From Streptococcus pseudoporcinus LQ 940-04 (GTDB taxonomy: Bacteria; Bacillota; Bacilli; Lactobacillales; Streptococcaceae), in assembly GCF_000188035.1 (NCBI RefSeq), contig NZ_AEUY02000005.1, positions 1,736,001-1,800,000 of the forward strand: 64,000 bases of DNA, written 5' to 3'. The number at the start of each line of letters is the position of its first letter. Within the stretch, counting starts at the first letter, position 1. The translations under genes and the position numbers were made by a program. The notes under the pieces are model-generated. The model ran no database searches, was not told the origin of the DNA, and was given only the letters and a program-made list of their open reading frames with translations. Of the stretch, positions 19,162 to 27,927 are shown one piece after another.

Positions 19162-21366
19162 CTAATCCAGTCCCATCAAAAATGCATAAATGTCTTCTGG
19201 TCTTGCTAGCGCCATCAATTCTTGAAATTTAACCAAACTTTTTAAGTCTTGATAAATGCGACTTTCAGCAATGTCTCTCTTAGTAGCATCTTTATTAACT
19301 GACATTAGGCCATCACTAATAGTTACAAAATCTAATTCTTGGAAAATTTGAATCATTTTCACCAACAAGATTTTGTCAATTTTCAAGTAGTCACTCAATT
19401 CTTGTAATTTAAAACGCACATCAAACTCAGGGAATTGATAAATAGTTTTATAAAGGCGAGCAAATTGCTCCTTACTGCCATAACCTGTTAAATAATAAGG
19501 TTTCTCAATGATGTTTTTAAAGTAAATCTGCTTGTAATCTTGTTTTTGAAAAGCCTTTTTTAAAGCCATCTGATCATCAGGAACCTTATCAAGGACAATT
19601 TCCTCATTGAAAGGGTCTTCAGAATATAGCGGTACTCTCTCTGGTATGCCTGCACTTTTAGCACGAATATCAATCAACTGGAGGCCAGTAACCCGTGCAT
19701 CTACCAATATCAATTGCAAAGTGGTCTTACCGTTCCAAGAGTTAACAGATAAGGTTACTAGAAGTTCTAAGCCTCTCGCTTGTTGGAAATCTTGTAGTAA
19801 ATGCCCTTGGTTGAAGGCTAAGAGATCAGTTGCTACAGGGCCTTTTTGAAGCCGAAGCTTGAGATGAGCATTATGGCTTCCTAGAGTTCTAGCTTGACCT
19901 AGCTGAAAATCTTTTACTAGAAAAACGGGCTTAGGATTTCCCATACCAAATGGACCAATACTCTGTAGACTTCTTAAGAGGTCTATCGATAAATGCTCCA
20001 AATCTAAGATAGCATCAACAGTTAAGCTATTTTTTTGGTTACAATCAATTTGATTTTCTTCAATAAACTCACTAAGTGCCTGGGACAAAGCGTCTAAATT
20101 GTCGACAGGCAAAGTCATTCCAGCTGCCCCAGCATGACCTCCAAATGCTGTCATCAATTCCCGCTTAGCATTTAAGGCTTCAAAAATGTTGATTGCATCA
20201 ATGCTACGAGCTGAACCTTTAGCGTAACCATCTTCACAATTTAAAACAATAACAGTCTGACTAATCTCCTCCATAATGCGACCAGCAACTATCCCCAAAA
20301 CACCTGGATGCCAGCCTTCTTTTGCCAGAACCTGAACAGGCTTACTAAGATCAACCATTTGTAAAGCTTCATCATAAATGGTTTGAACAAGTGTCTTTCG
20401 TTCCTCATTTTTAAGGTTAACCAGTTCAGCAATAGCTAGAGCTTCTTCTTCATCAAATCCAGTTAATAAGTCAATGGCTGGATTAGGATCGTCAAGACGG
20501 CCTAAAGCATTTAACTGAGGTGCAATTTTAAAGCCAATAACATCTTCATTAAATTGATCAAGATCCACATCAGCTAAGGCCATTAATTCTTGAAGACCAA
20601 GCCGCTCAGTCTGACGTAAAATAGACAGACCATTTTTAACCAAAATACGATTTTCGCCCTGAAGACTAACCATATCAGCTACTGTTCCAATTGCGACCAA
20701 ATCTAAAAATTCTGCCGGAACCCCTTCTAGCAGAGCTGTTGCTAATTTGAAAGCAACGCCACAGCCAGCTAGGTATTTAAAAGGGTAATCAGCGTCCGGA
20801 TGCTCTGGGTGGATAATCGCGAAGGCTTCTGGCAAAGTATCGGGAAGACCATGATGATCCGTCACGATAACATCAACTCCCTGGGCTTGCGCGAAAGCTA
20901 TTGCCTCATGACCAGAAACACCATTATCAACTGTTATAATGAGAGAGATAGCTTCCTGCTGGATAAAATACTTGTAAACGCTAAGGTTGGGCCCATAGCC
21001 GTCCGTAAAACGATTTGGTAGGTAAACCCTTACCTCAGCTCCCATCATTTCAAGGGTTTCTTTCATGATAGAAGCTGAAGTCATACCATCTGCGTCATAA
21101 TCACCATAGACTAAAATCGTTTCGCCCTTTTCAATGGCTAGTCGGATTCTGGTCACAGCTTTTTCCATATCATTAAGCAAATAGGGATCATGTAACTGAG
21201 ATAAATCAGCATGTAAGAAGGCCCCTACTTGCTCAGGTGTCTGAATCCCACGCTCATAAAGAATTTGTGCGCTTTCTGGGGATAATCCTTCTTTTTTGGC
21301 AAGTTGAAAAAAGCCAGAATCTGGCTTCTCTTCTTGTATTTCCCATTGATACTTCGCTTTTATCAT
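19162..21366 (-). CDS. recJ: Single-stranded-DNA exonuclease RecJ
   Basis: 5'-3' ssDNA exonuclease for recombination and base excision repair. The 734-aa protein has the DHH phosphoesterase core (VYGDYDADGMTSASIM near residue 80, VTDHHGLP), the DHHA1 motif FGGHAGAAGMTL, an OB-fold region, and a C-terminal extension (about 560-734) typical of Firmicutes RecJ. The start overlaps the upstream SDR gene by 4 nt. Downstream about 125 nt precede apt, which has its own promoter. Confidence 0.95.
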   Translation of the reverse strand: MIKAKYQWEIQEEKPDSGFFQLAKKEGLSPESAQILYERGIQTPEQVGAFLHADLSQLHDPYLLNDMEKAVTRIRLAIEKGETILVYGDYDADGMTSASIMKETLEMMGAEVRVYLPNRFTDGYGPNLSVYKYFIQQEAISLIITVDNGVSGHEAIAFAQAQGVDVIVTDHHGLPDTLPEAFAIIHPEHPDADYPFKYLAGCGVAFKLATALLEGVPAEFLDLVAIGTVADMVSLQGENRILVKNGLSILRQTERLGLQELMALADVDLDQFNEDVIGFKIAPQLNALGRLDDPNPAIDLLTGFDEEEALAIAELVNLKNEERKTLVQTIYDEALQMVDLSKPVQVLAKEGWHPGVLGIVAGRIMEEISQTVIVLNCEDGYAKGSARSIDAINIFEALNAKRELMTAFGGHAGAAGMTLPVDNLDALSQALSEFIEENQIDCNQKNSLTVDAILDLEHLSIDLLRSLQSIGPFGMGNPKPVFLVKDFQLGQARTLGSHNAHLKLRLQKGPVATDLLAFNQGHLLQDFQQARGLELLVTLSVNSWNGKTTLQLILVDARVTGLQLIDIRAKSAGIPERVPLYSEDPFNEEIVLDKVPDDQMALKKAFQKQDYKQIYFKNIIEKPYYLTGYGSKEQFARLYKTIYQFPEFDVRFKLQELSDYLKIDKILLVKMIQIFQELDFVTISDGLMSVNKDATKRDIAESRIYQDLKSLVKFQELMALARPEDIYAFLMGLD

Positions 21367-22127
21367 TTATAGTTAAAAACCTTTCTTGCAAGATAATCTG
21401 ACAGTCTCGGAAATAGGGTATAAAAAAGATGTGTGGCTGCCAGTGTCCAAGGTAAGTTAAGTTCTCGCTTATTATTACCAAGTATGGCTACCGTTTTCTT
21501 GGCGACACTGGCTGGGTCCAAAGCAAACCTACTAACACTCTTCAGGTATTGGCCTGAGGGATCAGCCTGATCAAAAAAGCCTGTTTTAATTGGTCCAGGA
21601 TTAATGGTTGTGACATATACATTTTTTTCAGCTAATTCTAAGCGCAAAGCATTTGAGTAACCAATCATCGCAAATTTTGTTGCTGCATAAATACTTGATT
21701 TACTAGTTGCCACTAAACCAGCCATGGAAACAATATTAACAATATGCCCAAAATTCTGCTCTGCCATTTTAGCACCTATTAGGCGGGAAAAATCAATAGA
21801 AGCTAGGGTATTAATCCTAAACATCTCTTCAATTTCGTGATGTGTGTATTGGTCAAAGGACTTGAAGGAACCAAAACCAGCATTATTAATCACTATATCA
21901 ATTGTTGCAAATTTCTGATAGATCTCAAGAAGTAAGCTTTCAATAGCTTGCGCATCCCCAATATCAATTTGAAAACACCTTTTGTTGGGGTAATCATGAT
22001 ACAAGGTTTCTAATTTTTCTTTATTGCGACCCAATAGGAGTAAAAAATCTGTCTTTGGTAGCTCCTTTATGATAGCCTGGGCCAAACCTCCTGAAGCTCC
22101 CGTTATAAGAATCACTCTTTTTGTCAT
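21363..22127 (-). CDS. Short-chain dehydrogenase/reductase
   Basis: A 254-aa SDR with the NAD(P) motif TGASGGLA at about 9-16, the NNAG motif in [10 protein letters not shown], and the catalytic Tyr-Lys in IYAATKFA; the substrate is unknown (a YqjQ-like type). It lies between rnz and recJ with 4-nt overlaps on both sides, so it is part of the hflX-unknown-rnz-SDR-recJ transcript. Confidence 0.88.
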   Translation of the reverse strand: MTKRVILITGASGGLAQAIIKELPKTDFLLLLGRNKEKLETLYHDYPNKRCFQIDIGDAQAIESLLLEIYQKFATIDIVINNAGFGSFKSFDQYTHHEIEEMFRINTLASIDFSRLIGAKMAEQNFGHIVNIVSMAGLVATSKSSIYAATKFAMIGYSNALRLELAEKNVYVTTINPGPIKTGFFDQADPSGQYLKSVSRFALDPASVAKKTVAILGNNKRELNLPWTLAATHLFYTLFPRLSDYLARKVFNYK

Positions 22128-23056
22128 TGAATCTTAACTTCCTCTAAATCTTTAACTATTTTAACATTGGCAAAAATGGCCGCTGCATCTTTCTCCATTT
22201 GACGACAATCACGTCCCAAAAAGCGAGCTGAAACATGATTCAAAAGCAAGCGCTTCACACCAGCATCTCTTGCAATTTGTGCCGCTTGTATGTTGGTTGA
22301 ATGTCCATGATTGCGCGCAATCTTATCATCACCTTTTCCGTAAGTTGATTCATGAACGAGAACATCTGCATCTTTTGCTAATCTCTGACTGGCTAATGAT
22401 TTGCGCGTGTCACCAAGTATCGTTACAATCTTCCCTTTTTTCGGGGCCGAAATGAAGTCTTGGGCATGGATTAGACGGCCATCTTCTAAGGTTACATCTT
22501 GGCCATTTTTAATTTTCCCAAATAGGGGCCCAAAAGGAACCCCTGCTTCTTTTAAGGCCTCAGCATCAAGTGTGCCTTCTAAATCTTTTTGAACAACACG
22601 GTAGCCTAGACAAAAAATGGTATGAGCCAAACGTTCAGCATACACTGTAAATTTATCCGTTTCAAAAATTTTACCTAACTTATCCTCAGTCAATTCATGG
22701 TAATGAATCTTATAAGGCAGGCGGGAGCCTGATACCGATAGGCTATTTTGAACAAAAGATTTAATCCCTAATGGACCGAAAATAGCAATGTCTGTTTGTT
22801 CTTCACTAGCCTGAAAAGCTCGACTAGAAAGAAAACCTGGCAAACCAAAAATATGGTCTCCATGCAAGTGAGTGATAAATATTTTTTCAATTTTTCTAGG
22901 TTTAATTGTCGTTTCAAGAATCTGTCTCTGTGTTCCTTCACCACAATCAAACATCCAAATTTCGTTAATTTCATCCAGCAGTTTCAAGACAAGGCTCGAA
23001 ACATTCCGCTGTTTGGCTGGCTGACCAGCACCAGTTCCTAAAAATTGTAATTCCAT
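22124..23056 (-). CDS. rnz: Ribonuclease Z
   Basis: Endonuclease that matures the 3' ends of tRNA precursors. The protein is 310 aa and starts [13 protein letters not shown]. The metallo-beta-lactamase zinc motif HLHGDH is at 63-68. FIHLHGDH-type ligands are followed by the exosite arm and HESTYGKGD, with the C-terminal HVSARF. The frame is open to 23095, but the extra 13 residues are not family-like, and TAGGA lies just before the ATG at 23056. It follows an unknown gene with a 5-nt gap and overlaps the SDR by 4 nt. Confidence 0.94.
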   Translation of the reverse strand: MELQFLGTGAGQPAKQRNVSSLVLKLLDEINEIWMFDCGEGTQRQILETTIKPRKIEKIFITHLHGDHIFGLPGFLSSRAFQASEEQTDIAIFGPLGIKSFVQNSLSVSGSRLPYKIHYHELTEDKLGKIFETDKFTVYAERLAHTIFCLGYRVVQKDLEGTLDAEALKEAGVPFGPLFGKIKNGQDVTLEDGRLIHAQDFISAPKKGKIVTILGDTRKSLASQRLAKDADVLVHESTYGKGDDKIARNHGHSTNIQAAQIARDAGVKRLLLNHVSARFLGRDCRQMEKDAAAIFANVKIVKDLEEVKIQ

Positions 23057-23061
23057 AGGTC

Positions 23062-23703
23062 CTATACTTTCTCTTGATTGATATAAATTTGGCATTCTTT
23101 TTGCTGGAATGCATAATATTTGTTCCCCTGATATTGCTGACTAAGAGCGACGACTTCTTGGGCATTATAGCCTGATAAAAGGATAAGCTGACCAGATTGA
23201 GTGCCTTTAGTCAAGAGGGCACCTTCTAAATCGATCTCCTTGGCATTCTCAAATGGAAAAGGCCTTGGTTGCATTTTAATCATACCCGCTTCAAGAAAAA
23301 CCACATAGTGGGGGAAAATTTGAGCAAGCTCAAATAAGAGGGCATCAGATATAGCTTGGATACCTTCTGAAAAAACAAGCGCTACTTCTTTAGCATTCTC
23401 AAAAGTCAAACCAAAAGAACGTCCTGAAAGATTTAAACGTACAAACGGTTTTTCTTCTAAGAAGCTTGGTTGCTTTTGAAAAAGCTCAAAAGCCTCACTA
23501 AGTTCAAAAAAGTAATCAGTTGCTGCCTTTGGAGATTGTTTTTGATAAATCTCAGCAAAATAGGCATTAATGACACTTGGTGGTGGTGTGATAACTTTTA
23601 ATTTTTGGTCATGGCTTAAAGGCTTCAAAATTGTCTCTAAGTAAGCTCTGTCAAGTTCTGTAAAACCACCCAGTTTCATAGCAAGTGCAACATAATCAAT
23701 CAT
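23062..23703 (-). CDS. Conserved hypothetical protein between hflX and rnz
   Basis: I do not recognise a domain. The 213-aa product is soluble, of mixed alpha/beta composition, with a proline-rich [13 protein letters not shown] near residue 37, ending in a lysine/glutamine-rich tail ([17 protein letters not shown]). It overlaps the hflX stop by 8 nt and lies 5 nt before rnz, so it is translated from the same message as hflX, rnz, the SDR and recJ. It has no signal peptide or membrane segment and no obvious catalytic motif. Confidence 0.75.
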   Translation of the reverse strand: MIDYVALAMKLGGFTELDRAYLETILKPLSHDQKLKVITPPPSVINAYFAEIYQKQSPKAATDYFFELSEAFELFQKQPSFLEEKPFVRLNLSGRSFGLTFENAKEVALVFSEGIQAISDALLFELAQIFPHYVVFLEAGMIKMQPRPFPFENAKEIDLEGALLTKGTQSGQLILLSGYNAQEVVALSQQYQGNKYYAFQQKECQIYINQEKV

Positions 23704-24940
23704 AAAATTCTTCTAATCTCCATTTATGTTTAGGGTTAATATATCCTGAAATCTCTTCAACTTCCTCTTCAAAATGATAAGGGTCTAGTAGCGCAATTTT
23801 ATTTAAATCATACAATTTATAAGCCTTTTCTTGATGCACTTTAAGCGTAAAGGGTTGATATAAGTCCCGAATATGATCACTAATAATCCGTCTCAATAGC
23901 AATCTACTTTCAGGATCCTTGGCTGATAATCTTACGTTTGGAAATGCTGTCGCAGTGAGATGATCCGCTTGATCCATTTTATTGTAGATAACAAGACGAG
24001 GGATATCGAGCATCTCTAAGTCTTTCAAAATAGCTAGAACGACCTTTTCCTGTTCAGAATGATTTGGATCACTGGCATCAACAACATGCAAGAGTAAGTC
24101 TACATAACGACTCTCTTCTAAGGTTGATTTAAAAGCCGCCACTAATTCTGTTGGTAAATCTTGAATGAATCCAACGGTGTCTGTTAAGGTTGCTCTAAAT
24201 TGATTTTGTATGTAAATTTGCTTTGTCGTAGCGTCCAAGGTCGCAAAGAGCTCATTAGCTTCATATTGACCATCATCAGTCAAGACATTCATAATTGTTG
24301 ACTTACCAGCATTGGTATAACCAATCAAACCAATTTTAAAAGTGTCAGATTGTACTCTTCGTTCACGAATCGTTTGACGATTTTTTTCAACAATAGCAAG
24401 TTGTCTCTCAATATCAGAAATCTGATGCCTAATTGAACGACGATTCAGCTCTAGTTGACTTTCACCTGGTCCACGACTGCCAATACCACCTGCTTGGCGA
24501 CTGAGCATAATCCCTTGTCCGACTAATCGAGGTAACATGTATTTCAGTTGTGCTAAGTGAACCTGTAATTTGCCTTCGTGACTACGCGCACGCATGGCAA
24601 ATATATCTAAAATTAACTGCATACGGTCAATAACTTTAACTCCTAGTATTGCTTCTAAATTTGCATTTTGTCTGGGCGTTAGCCGATTATTGACAATGAC
24701 AGTATCAATGGCGTCAGCATCAATCATCAGTCTGATCTCCTCAAGTTTGCCGGAACCAATAAAGGTTTTACTATCATATTTTTCTCTTTTTTGGACATAA
24801 GAGTTAAGAACCTTAGCACCTGCTGTTTGGGCTAGACTAGCTAGTTCTTCCATGGACATATCACTATTTTCTGTAGTCTGTAAGATAACACCTACTAGGA
24901 TTACTCTTTCTTGCTCAACTTTTGTCTCTGTCATCACCAT
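23696..24940 (-). CDS. hflX: GTPase HflX
   Basis: Ribosome-associated GTPase that splits stalled or stressed 70S ribosomes. The 414-aa protein has the N-terminal HflX domain (about 1-190, with TFIGSGKLEEI and the glycine-rich GSRGPGESQLEL), then the G domain: G1 GLIGYTNAGKST, G3 DTVGFIQDLP, G4 NKMD. A GGAGG site is 8 nt before the ATG at 24940. It leads a five-gene transcript ending at recJ, with its own promoter at about 24970. Confidence 0.95.
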   Translation of the reverse strand: MVMTETKVEQERVILVGVILQTTENSDMSMEELASLAQTAGAKVLNSYVQKREKYDSKTFIGSGKLEEIRLMIDADAIDTVIVNNRLTPRQNANLEAILGVKVIDRMQLILDIFAMRARSHEGKLQVHLAQLKYMLPRLVGQGIMLSRQAGGIGSRGPGESQLELNRRSIRHQISDIERQLAIVEKNRQTIRERRVQSDTFKIGLIGYTNAGKSTIMNVLTDDGQYEANELFATLDATTKQIYIQNQFRATLTDTVGFIQDLPTELVAAFKSTLEESRYVDLLLHVVDASDPNHSEQEKVVLAILKDLEMLDIPRLVIYNKMDQADHLTATAFPNVRLSAKDPESRLLLRRIISDHIRDLYQPFTLKVHQEKAYKLYDLNKIALLDPYHFEEEVEEISGYINPKHKWRLEEFYD

Positions 24941-24969
24941 AGGCTAACCCTCCAAATTTCGTAACCTTT

Positions 24970-24978
24970 ATTATACCA
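24970..24978 (-). promoter_or_regulatory. hflX operon promoter (extended -10)
   Basis: Minus-strand TGGTATAAT gives an extended -10 (hexamer 24970-24975). TTGCAA 19 bp upstream is a weak -35 that lies within the miaA terminator. About 30 bp separates it from the hflX ATG. Confidence 0.6.
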
Positions 24979-24979
24979 T

Positions 24980-25015
24980 AAAAAGTCCCACTACTTGCAA
25001 CATTAAATGCAGTGG
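24980..25015 (-). terminator. miaA terminator
   Basis: On the minus strand CCACTGCA (25008-25015) pairs with TGCAAGTAGTGG (24988-24999, internal bulge), followed by ACTTTTTA. It is located right after the miaA stop and immediately upstream of the hflX promoter. Confidence 0.6.
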
Positions 25016-25024
25016 TTATGAGCC

Positions 25025-25915
25025 TTAATCTTCTAAAAAGGCGGTCACTTTCTGCTCAATAGCCAAAGGGTAGTCACTAGCAGAAATGGGATAGAAGTCT
25101 ACCGCCATTCTGTTTCGAAACCAAGTTAACTGCCTTTTGGCAAATCGTCGCGTATTCTGCTTTAAATGAGCACTTGCTTCTTCTAAGGTCTCTTCGCCCC
25201 TAAAGTAGGGGAATAATTCTTTATAACCAATGGCTCTACTTGCTTGTGCAGTCGGGTAATGATCAAAGAGCCACTTGGCTTCCTCTAATAGCCCAGAAGC
25301 CAACATCCTATCAACTCTTTGATTGATTCTATCATAGATAAGCTCTCGTTCATCATTTAATCCAATAATCATACTTTGATAGGGAAAAACCTGATTGCTT
25401 AAGTCCTGACCAAAGCGCTGTAATTCTAAGGCCCTGATAGCACGTCTACGGTTCAATTCAGGAATAATTAATCCCTCCTTTTCTACCATGGCGAAGATTT
25501 CTTTCGTTTCCAAAGTTTCTAAATCCTTACGGTAGCTTAAAAGAGCTTCCTGGTCAAGATTTCCACCTAGATGGTATCCCTCCAGTAAACTTTGTAAGTA
25601 AAGCCCAGTCCCTCCTACAATGATCGGAAGTTTTCCCTTTGCTAAAATCCTATTGATCGCTTCTTTGGCATCTTTGACAAAATCAAAGGCAGAATAAGTA
25701 TCAGTGACCTCTCGAATATTAATGAGGTGGTGAGGGGCTGCTTCTTGTTCTGCTGGAGTCGCTTTTGCTGTTCCAATATCCAAATGACAATAAACCTGTT
25801 GACTATCACCTGAAATAATTTCACCATTAAACAATTGTGCTAACCTTATGCCCAGCGCTGTTTTTCCAACTGCTGTTGGGCCAACGATGACAAGGATTTT
25901 TTCTTTATTTGACAT
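25025..25915 (-). CDS. miaA: tRNA dimethylallyltransferase
   Basis: Adds the dimethylallyl group to N6 of A37 in tRNAs that read UNN codons. The 296-aa protein has the P-loop [11 protein letters not shown] at about 12-22, the conserved SGDSQQVY, the [11 protein letters not shown] motif, the R-rich [10 protein letters not shown] and the C-terminal [13 protein letters not shown]. It appears monocistronic, with a 75-nt 5' region from its own promoter and a terminator behind. Confidence 0.95.
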   Translation of the reverse strand: MSNKEKILVIVGPTAVGKTALGIRLAQLFNGEIISGDSQQVYCHLDIGTAKATPAEQEAAPHHLINIREVTDTYSAFDFVKDAKEAINRILAKGKLPIIVGGTGLYLQSLLEGYHLGGNLDQEALLSYRKDLETLETKEIFAMVEKEGLIIPELNRRRAIRALELQRFGQDLSNQVFPYQSMIIGLNDERELIYDRINQRVDRMLASGLLEEAKWLFDHYPTAQASRAIGYKELFPYFRGEETLEEASAHLKQNTRRFAKRQLTWFRNRMAVDFYPISASDYPLAIEQKVTAFLED

Positions 25916-25989
25916 AATCTTCTTTCTTGTTTTATTCTCTCAAAAAAATACCTTTTTCTTGATATTTAGAGGAAAATTCGTTAACATAT

Positions 25990-25998
25990 ATTATAACA
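25990..25998 (-). promoter_or_regulatory. miaA promoter (extended -10)
   Basis: Minus-strand TGTTATAAT forms an extended -10 (hexamer 25990-25995), about 75 bp before the miaA ATG; the -35 is poor. The same AT-rich stretch probably also holds the divergent promoter of the DUF3042 gene, but I cannot place its hexamers with confidence. Confidence 0.45.
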
Positions 25999-26048
25999 TA
26001 AGTCTTAAATTGAACAGAATTCACGCCTTATAGAAAGGGAAAATAGTT

Positions 26049-26225
26049 ATGTCTAAGAATTATCAATTCGCTAAAGGTTTAGCAACTGGTGTCCTGGCTA
26101 CTGCCGCAACTGTTGCAGGTGCGGTCTTTGCAGTCAAAAAAACAATTATCGAACCTGAGGAAGAAAAAGAAGCATTTGTAGAAGAAAATCGTAAAAAAGC
26201 AGCACGTAGACGTGTTGCTCGCTAA
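26049..26225 (+). CDS. DUF3042 family small protein
   Basis: A 58-aa protein with one N-terminal hydrophobic helix (about residues 9-29, GLATGVLATAATVAGAVFAV) followed by an acidic stretch (EPEEEKEAFVEEN) and a basic tail (RKKAARRRVAR). This layout and the length match DUF3042, a Firmicutes family of unknown function, probably anchored in the membrane with the charged tail in the cytoplasm. AAAGGG lies about 9 nt upstream of the ATG. A strong terminator follows at once, so it is a single-gene unit, divergent from miaA. Confidence 0.85.
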   Translation: MSKNYQFAKGLATGVLATAATVAGAVFAVKKTIIEPEEEKEAFVEENRKKAARRRVAR

Positions 26226-26226
26226 A

Positions 26227-26262
26227 TCAAAAAAATCTAAGCACTGGCTTAGATTTTTTTGA
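26227..26262 (+). terminator. DUF3042 gene terminator
   Basis: A perfect 16-bp stem (26227-26242 with 26247-26262) around loop ACTG, with GCTTAGA then seven T on the 3' side. It begins two bases after the stop codon region. Confidence 0.9.
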
Positions 26263-26348
26263 TTTCTAGACTATGAATACCAGGGTCAGGGGGGCTACTA
26301 GAAGGGAAAATAGCTTCCTTTACAGCTTTTAATCTCCTCCTAAACTAT

Positions 26349-26379
26349 AAAGAAGAGACTCAAACAGAATCTCTTCTTT
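26349..26379 (-). terminator. trhO terminator
   Basis: AAAGAAGAGA (26349-26358) and TCTCTTCTTT (26370-26379) form a 10-bp stem just past the trhO stop (26384) on the minus strand. The T residues lie mostly in the stem, so efficiency is uncertain. Confidence 0.5.
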
Positions 26380-26383
26380 ACGG

Positions 26384-27370
26384 CTAAACTGTTTCTAGCT
26401 CTGGCAAATGCTCACCAATTGCTTCTAAACGGCTAGCCCATTCTTGACGGCTTAGCCCATTTTCGGCGACATAGCGATTCCGTTCATGAGCTCGACATTC
26501 TGGCGAACACCCACGGACATATTTGGCTTCATTAGCCTCTGAAGCAAAAATTTGCTTGTTACAGAAAGGGTTAGCACAATTAACATAACGTTCACAGGGT
26601 GCATCATCGAAATAATCTCTTGCAATTACTGTTGGATTGACATGATTAATCGGCACTGCAATACGTTCATCAAAAACATACATTGCCCCATCCCAAAGCT
26701 CACCTTGAACTTCTGGATCTTTACCGTAGGTTGCAATTCCACCATGTAACTGACCGACATCTTTGAAGCCTTCACGAACCATCCAACCAGAGAATTTTTC
26801 ACAACGAACACCACCTGTACAGTAGACAACAACCCGTTTTTCCATGAACTTGTCCTTATTATCTCGAACCCACTGAGGTAAGTCACGGAAATTACGAATA
26901 TCTGGGCGAATTGCTCCACGGAAATGCCCTAAATCATATTCGTAGTCGTTACGCGTATCTAATACAACGGTATTTTCATCTAAGAGGGCTTCTTTAAATT
27001 GCTTAGGATTCAAATACTCACCAGTTAATTCTAAAGGATTGACATCTTCATCAAACTCGTTGTCTTCTAAGCCAAGGTGAACAATTTCTTTTTTGTAACG
27101 AACAAACATTTTTTTAAAGGCTTGCTCGTCTTCTTCATCCATTTTAAACCATAAGTCGGAAAAGCGTTCGTCACTATGAACCCAATCCATATATTTCTGA
27201 GTAGTCTCATAATCTCCAGAAACAGTGCCGTTAATGCCTTCATCAGCGATTAAGATCCGACCTTTTAAGCCAATTGATTTACAAAAAGCTAAATGTTCCG
27301 CAGCATATTCCTGTGCATTTTCAATAGCAACATATTTGTAGTAGAGTAAGACTCTAATTTTTTCTGACAT
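26384..27370 (-). CDS. trhO: tRNA uridine-34 hydroxylase TrhO (rhodanese family)
   Basis: TrhO (YceA) installs 5-hydroxyuridine at position 34 of some tRNAs with oxygen as substrate. The protein is 328 aa from ATG 27370, with TAGGAG 5 nt upstream; the longer frame to 27451 has no support. An N-terminal acylphosphatase-like domain contains [15 protein letters not shown]; the rhodanese domain follows with catalytic C184 in [16 protein letters not shown]. The C-terminus has a cysteine-rich zinc-like segment (CANPFCNKQ and CSPECRAHE). The promoter lies about 30 bp upstream of the ATG. Confidence 0.92.
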   Translation of the reverse strand: MSEKIRVLLYYKYVAIENAQEYAAEHLAFCKSIGLKGRILIADEGINGTVSGDYETTQKYMDWVHSDERFSDLWFKMDEEDEQAFKKMFVRYKKEIVHLGLEDNEFDEDVNPLELTGEYLNPKQFKEALLDENTVVLDTRNDYEYDLGHFRGAIRPDIRNFRDLPQWVRDNKDKFMEKRVVVYCTGGVRCEKFSGWMVREGFKDVGQLHGGIATYGKDPEVQGELWDGAMYVFDERIAVPINHVNPTVIARDYFDDAPCERYVNCANPFCNKQIFASEANEAKYVRGCSPECRAHERNRYVAENGLSRQEWASRLEAIGEHLPELETV

Positions 27371-27398
27371 GATATCTCCTATGTTATCAAAAGTTTTA

Positions 27399-27428
27399 CA
27401 CACTATTATACCGTCAGTAAAGGATGAG
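27399..27428 (-). promoter_or_regulatory. trhO promoter
   Basis: Minus-strand TATAAT preceded by about 18 bp and a TTGCGT -35, about 25-30 bp upstream of the trhO ATG. Hexamer coordinates are approximate to within a few bases. Confidence 0.5.
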
Positions 27429-27473
27429 ACGCAAAAAATAAGCTTGCTCAATAGTTCACAAAAGTCGAAATAA

Positions 27474-27502
27474 TTGACTCCAAAATTGAAATATGACAGA
27501 AT
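27474..27502 (+). promoter_or_regulatory. Promoter of the 101-aa gene
   Basis: TTGACT (27474-27479), a 17-bp spacer and CAGAAT (27497-27502) with an upstream TGA (extended -10 pattern). It lies 35 bp before the ATG at 27538. Confidence 0.55.
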
Positions 27503-27537
27503 GGGGCTACATCAATAGTTAGTAAAAAGGAGACCTT

Positions 27538-27843
27538 ATGTCCTACGAACTTTGTCTTGAATATGGCACTTATCCCCTTACTGTTCTTAATGCACAGCTT
27601 GACCAGGATAATGCCATTCCAAGATTTATCAAAGACAATCAAGCATTGTTAGATAAATTAGACCGTGTAAATACACTCTTTCATGAACTTTTCTTAACGA
27701 TTGAGTGCCAATTCCATTATATTGGACATGAATTTCCTGAAAAAAGACAAGCCATTGCGCAGCTATACCAAGAAATCGTTCAAGAGTTACAAGAAAACTA
27801 TGCTGAGCAAGAGATTAAAATTCACCGCCTTTTAATCTCTTAA
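27538..27843 (+). CDS. Conserved hypothetical protein, 101 aa
   Basis: I do not recognise the family. The product is a small, acidic, mostly helical protein; the second half (QAIAQLYQEIVQELQENYA) is likely an amphipathic helix or coiled coil. No signal peptide or membrane helix is visible. AAGGAG lies 5 nt before the ATG, and it has its own promoter and a shared terminator, so it is a real single-gene unit between trhO and the mal operon, not related to either by sequence. Confidence 0.75.
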   Translation: MSYELCLEYGTYPLTVLNAQLDQDNAIPRFIKDNQALLDKLDRVNTLFHELFLTIECQFHYIGHEFPEKRQAIAQLYQEIVQELQENYAEQEIKIHRLLIS

Positions 27844-27886
27844 CTCTTGACCAGTGAGCATCCCATTTCATTTTAAACATAATAAG

Positions 27887-27917
27887 AAAACCTCAGTCCT
27901 ATACAACTGAGGTTTTT
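27887..27917. terminator. Bidirectional terminator between the 101-aa gene and malP
   Basis: AAAACCTCAGT (27887-27897) pairs with ACTGAGGTTTT (27906-27916), flanked by A and T tracts on both sides, between two convergent genes. Confidence 0.85.
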
Positions 27918-27927
27918 AGGTATGAAA

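Noticed and set aside
23062..23703. A metabolic enzyme name (such as a cystathionine lyase) for the gene between hflX and rnz
   Set aside because: The protein has no PLP-lysine motif or fold signature of such enzymes; left as unknown.
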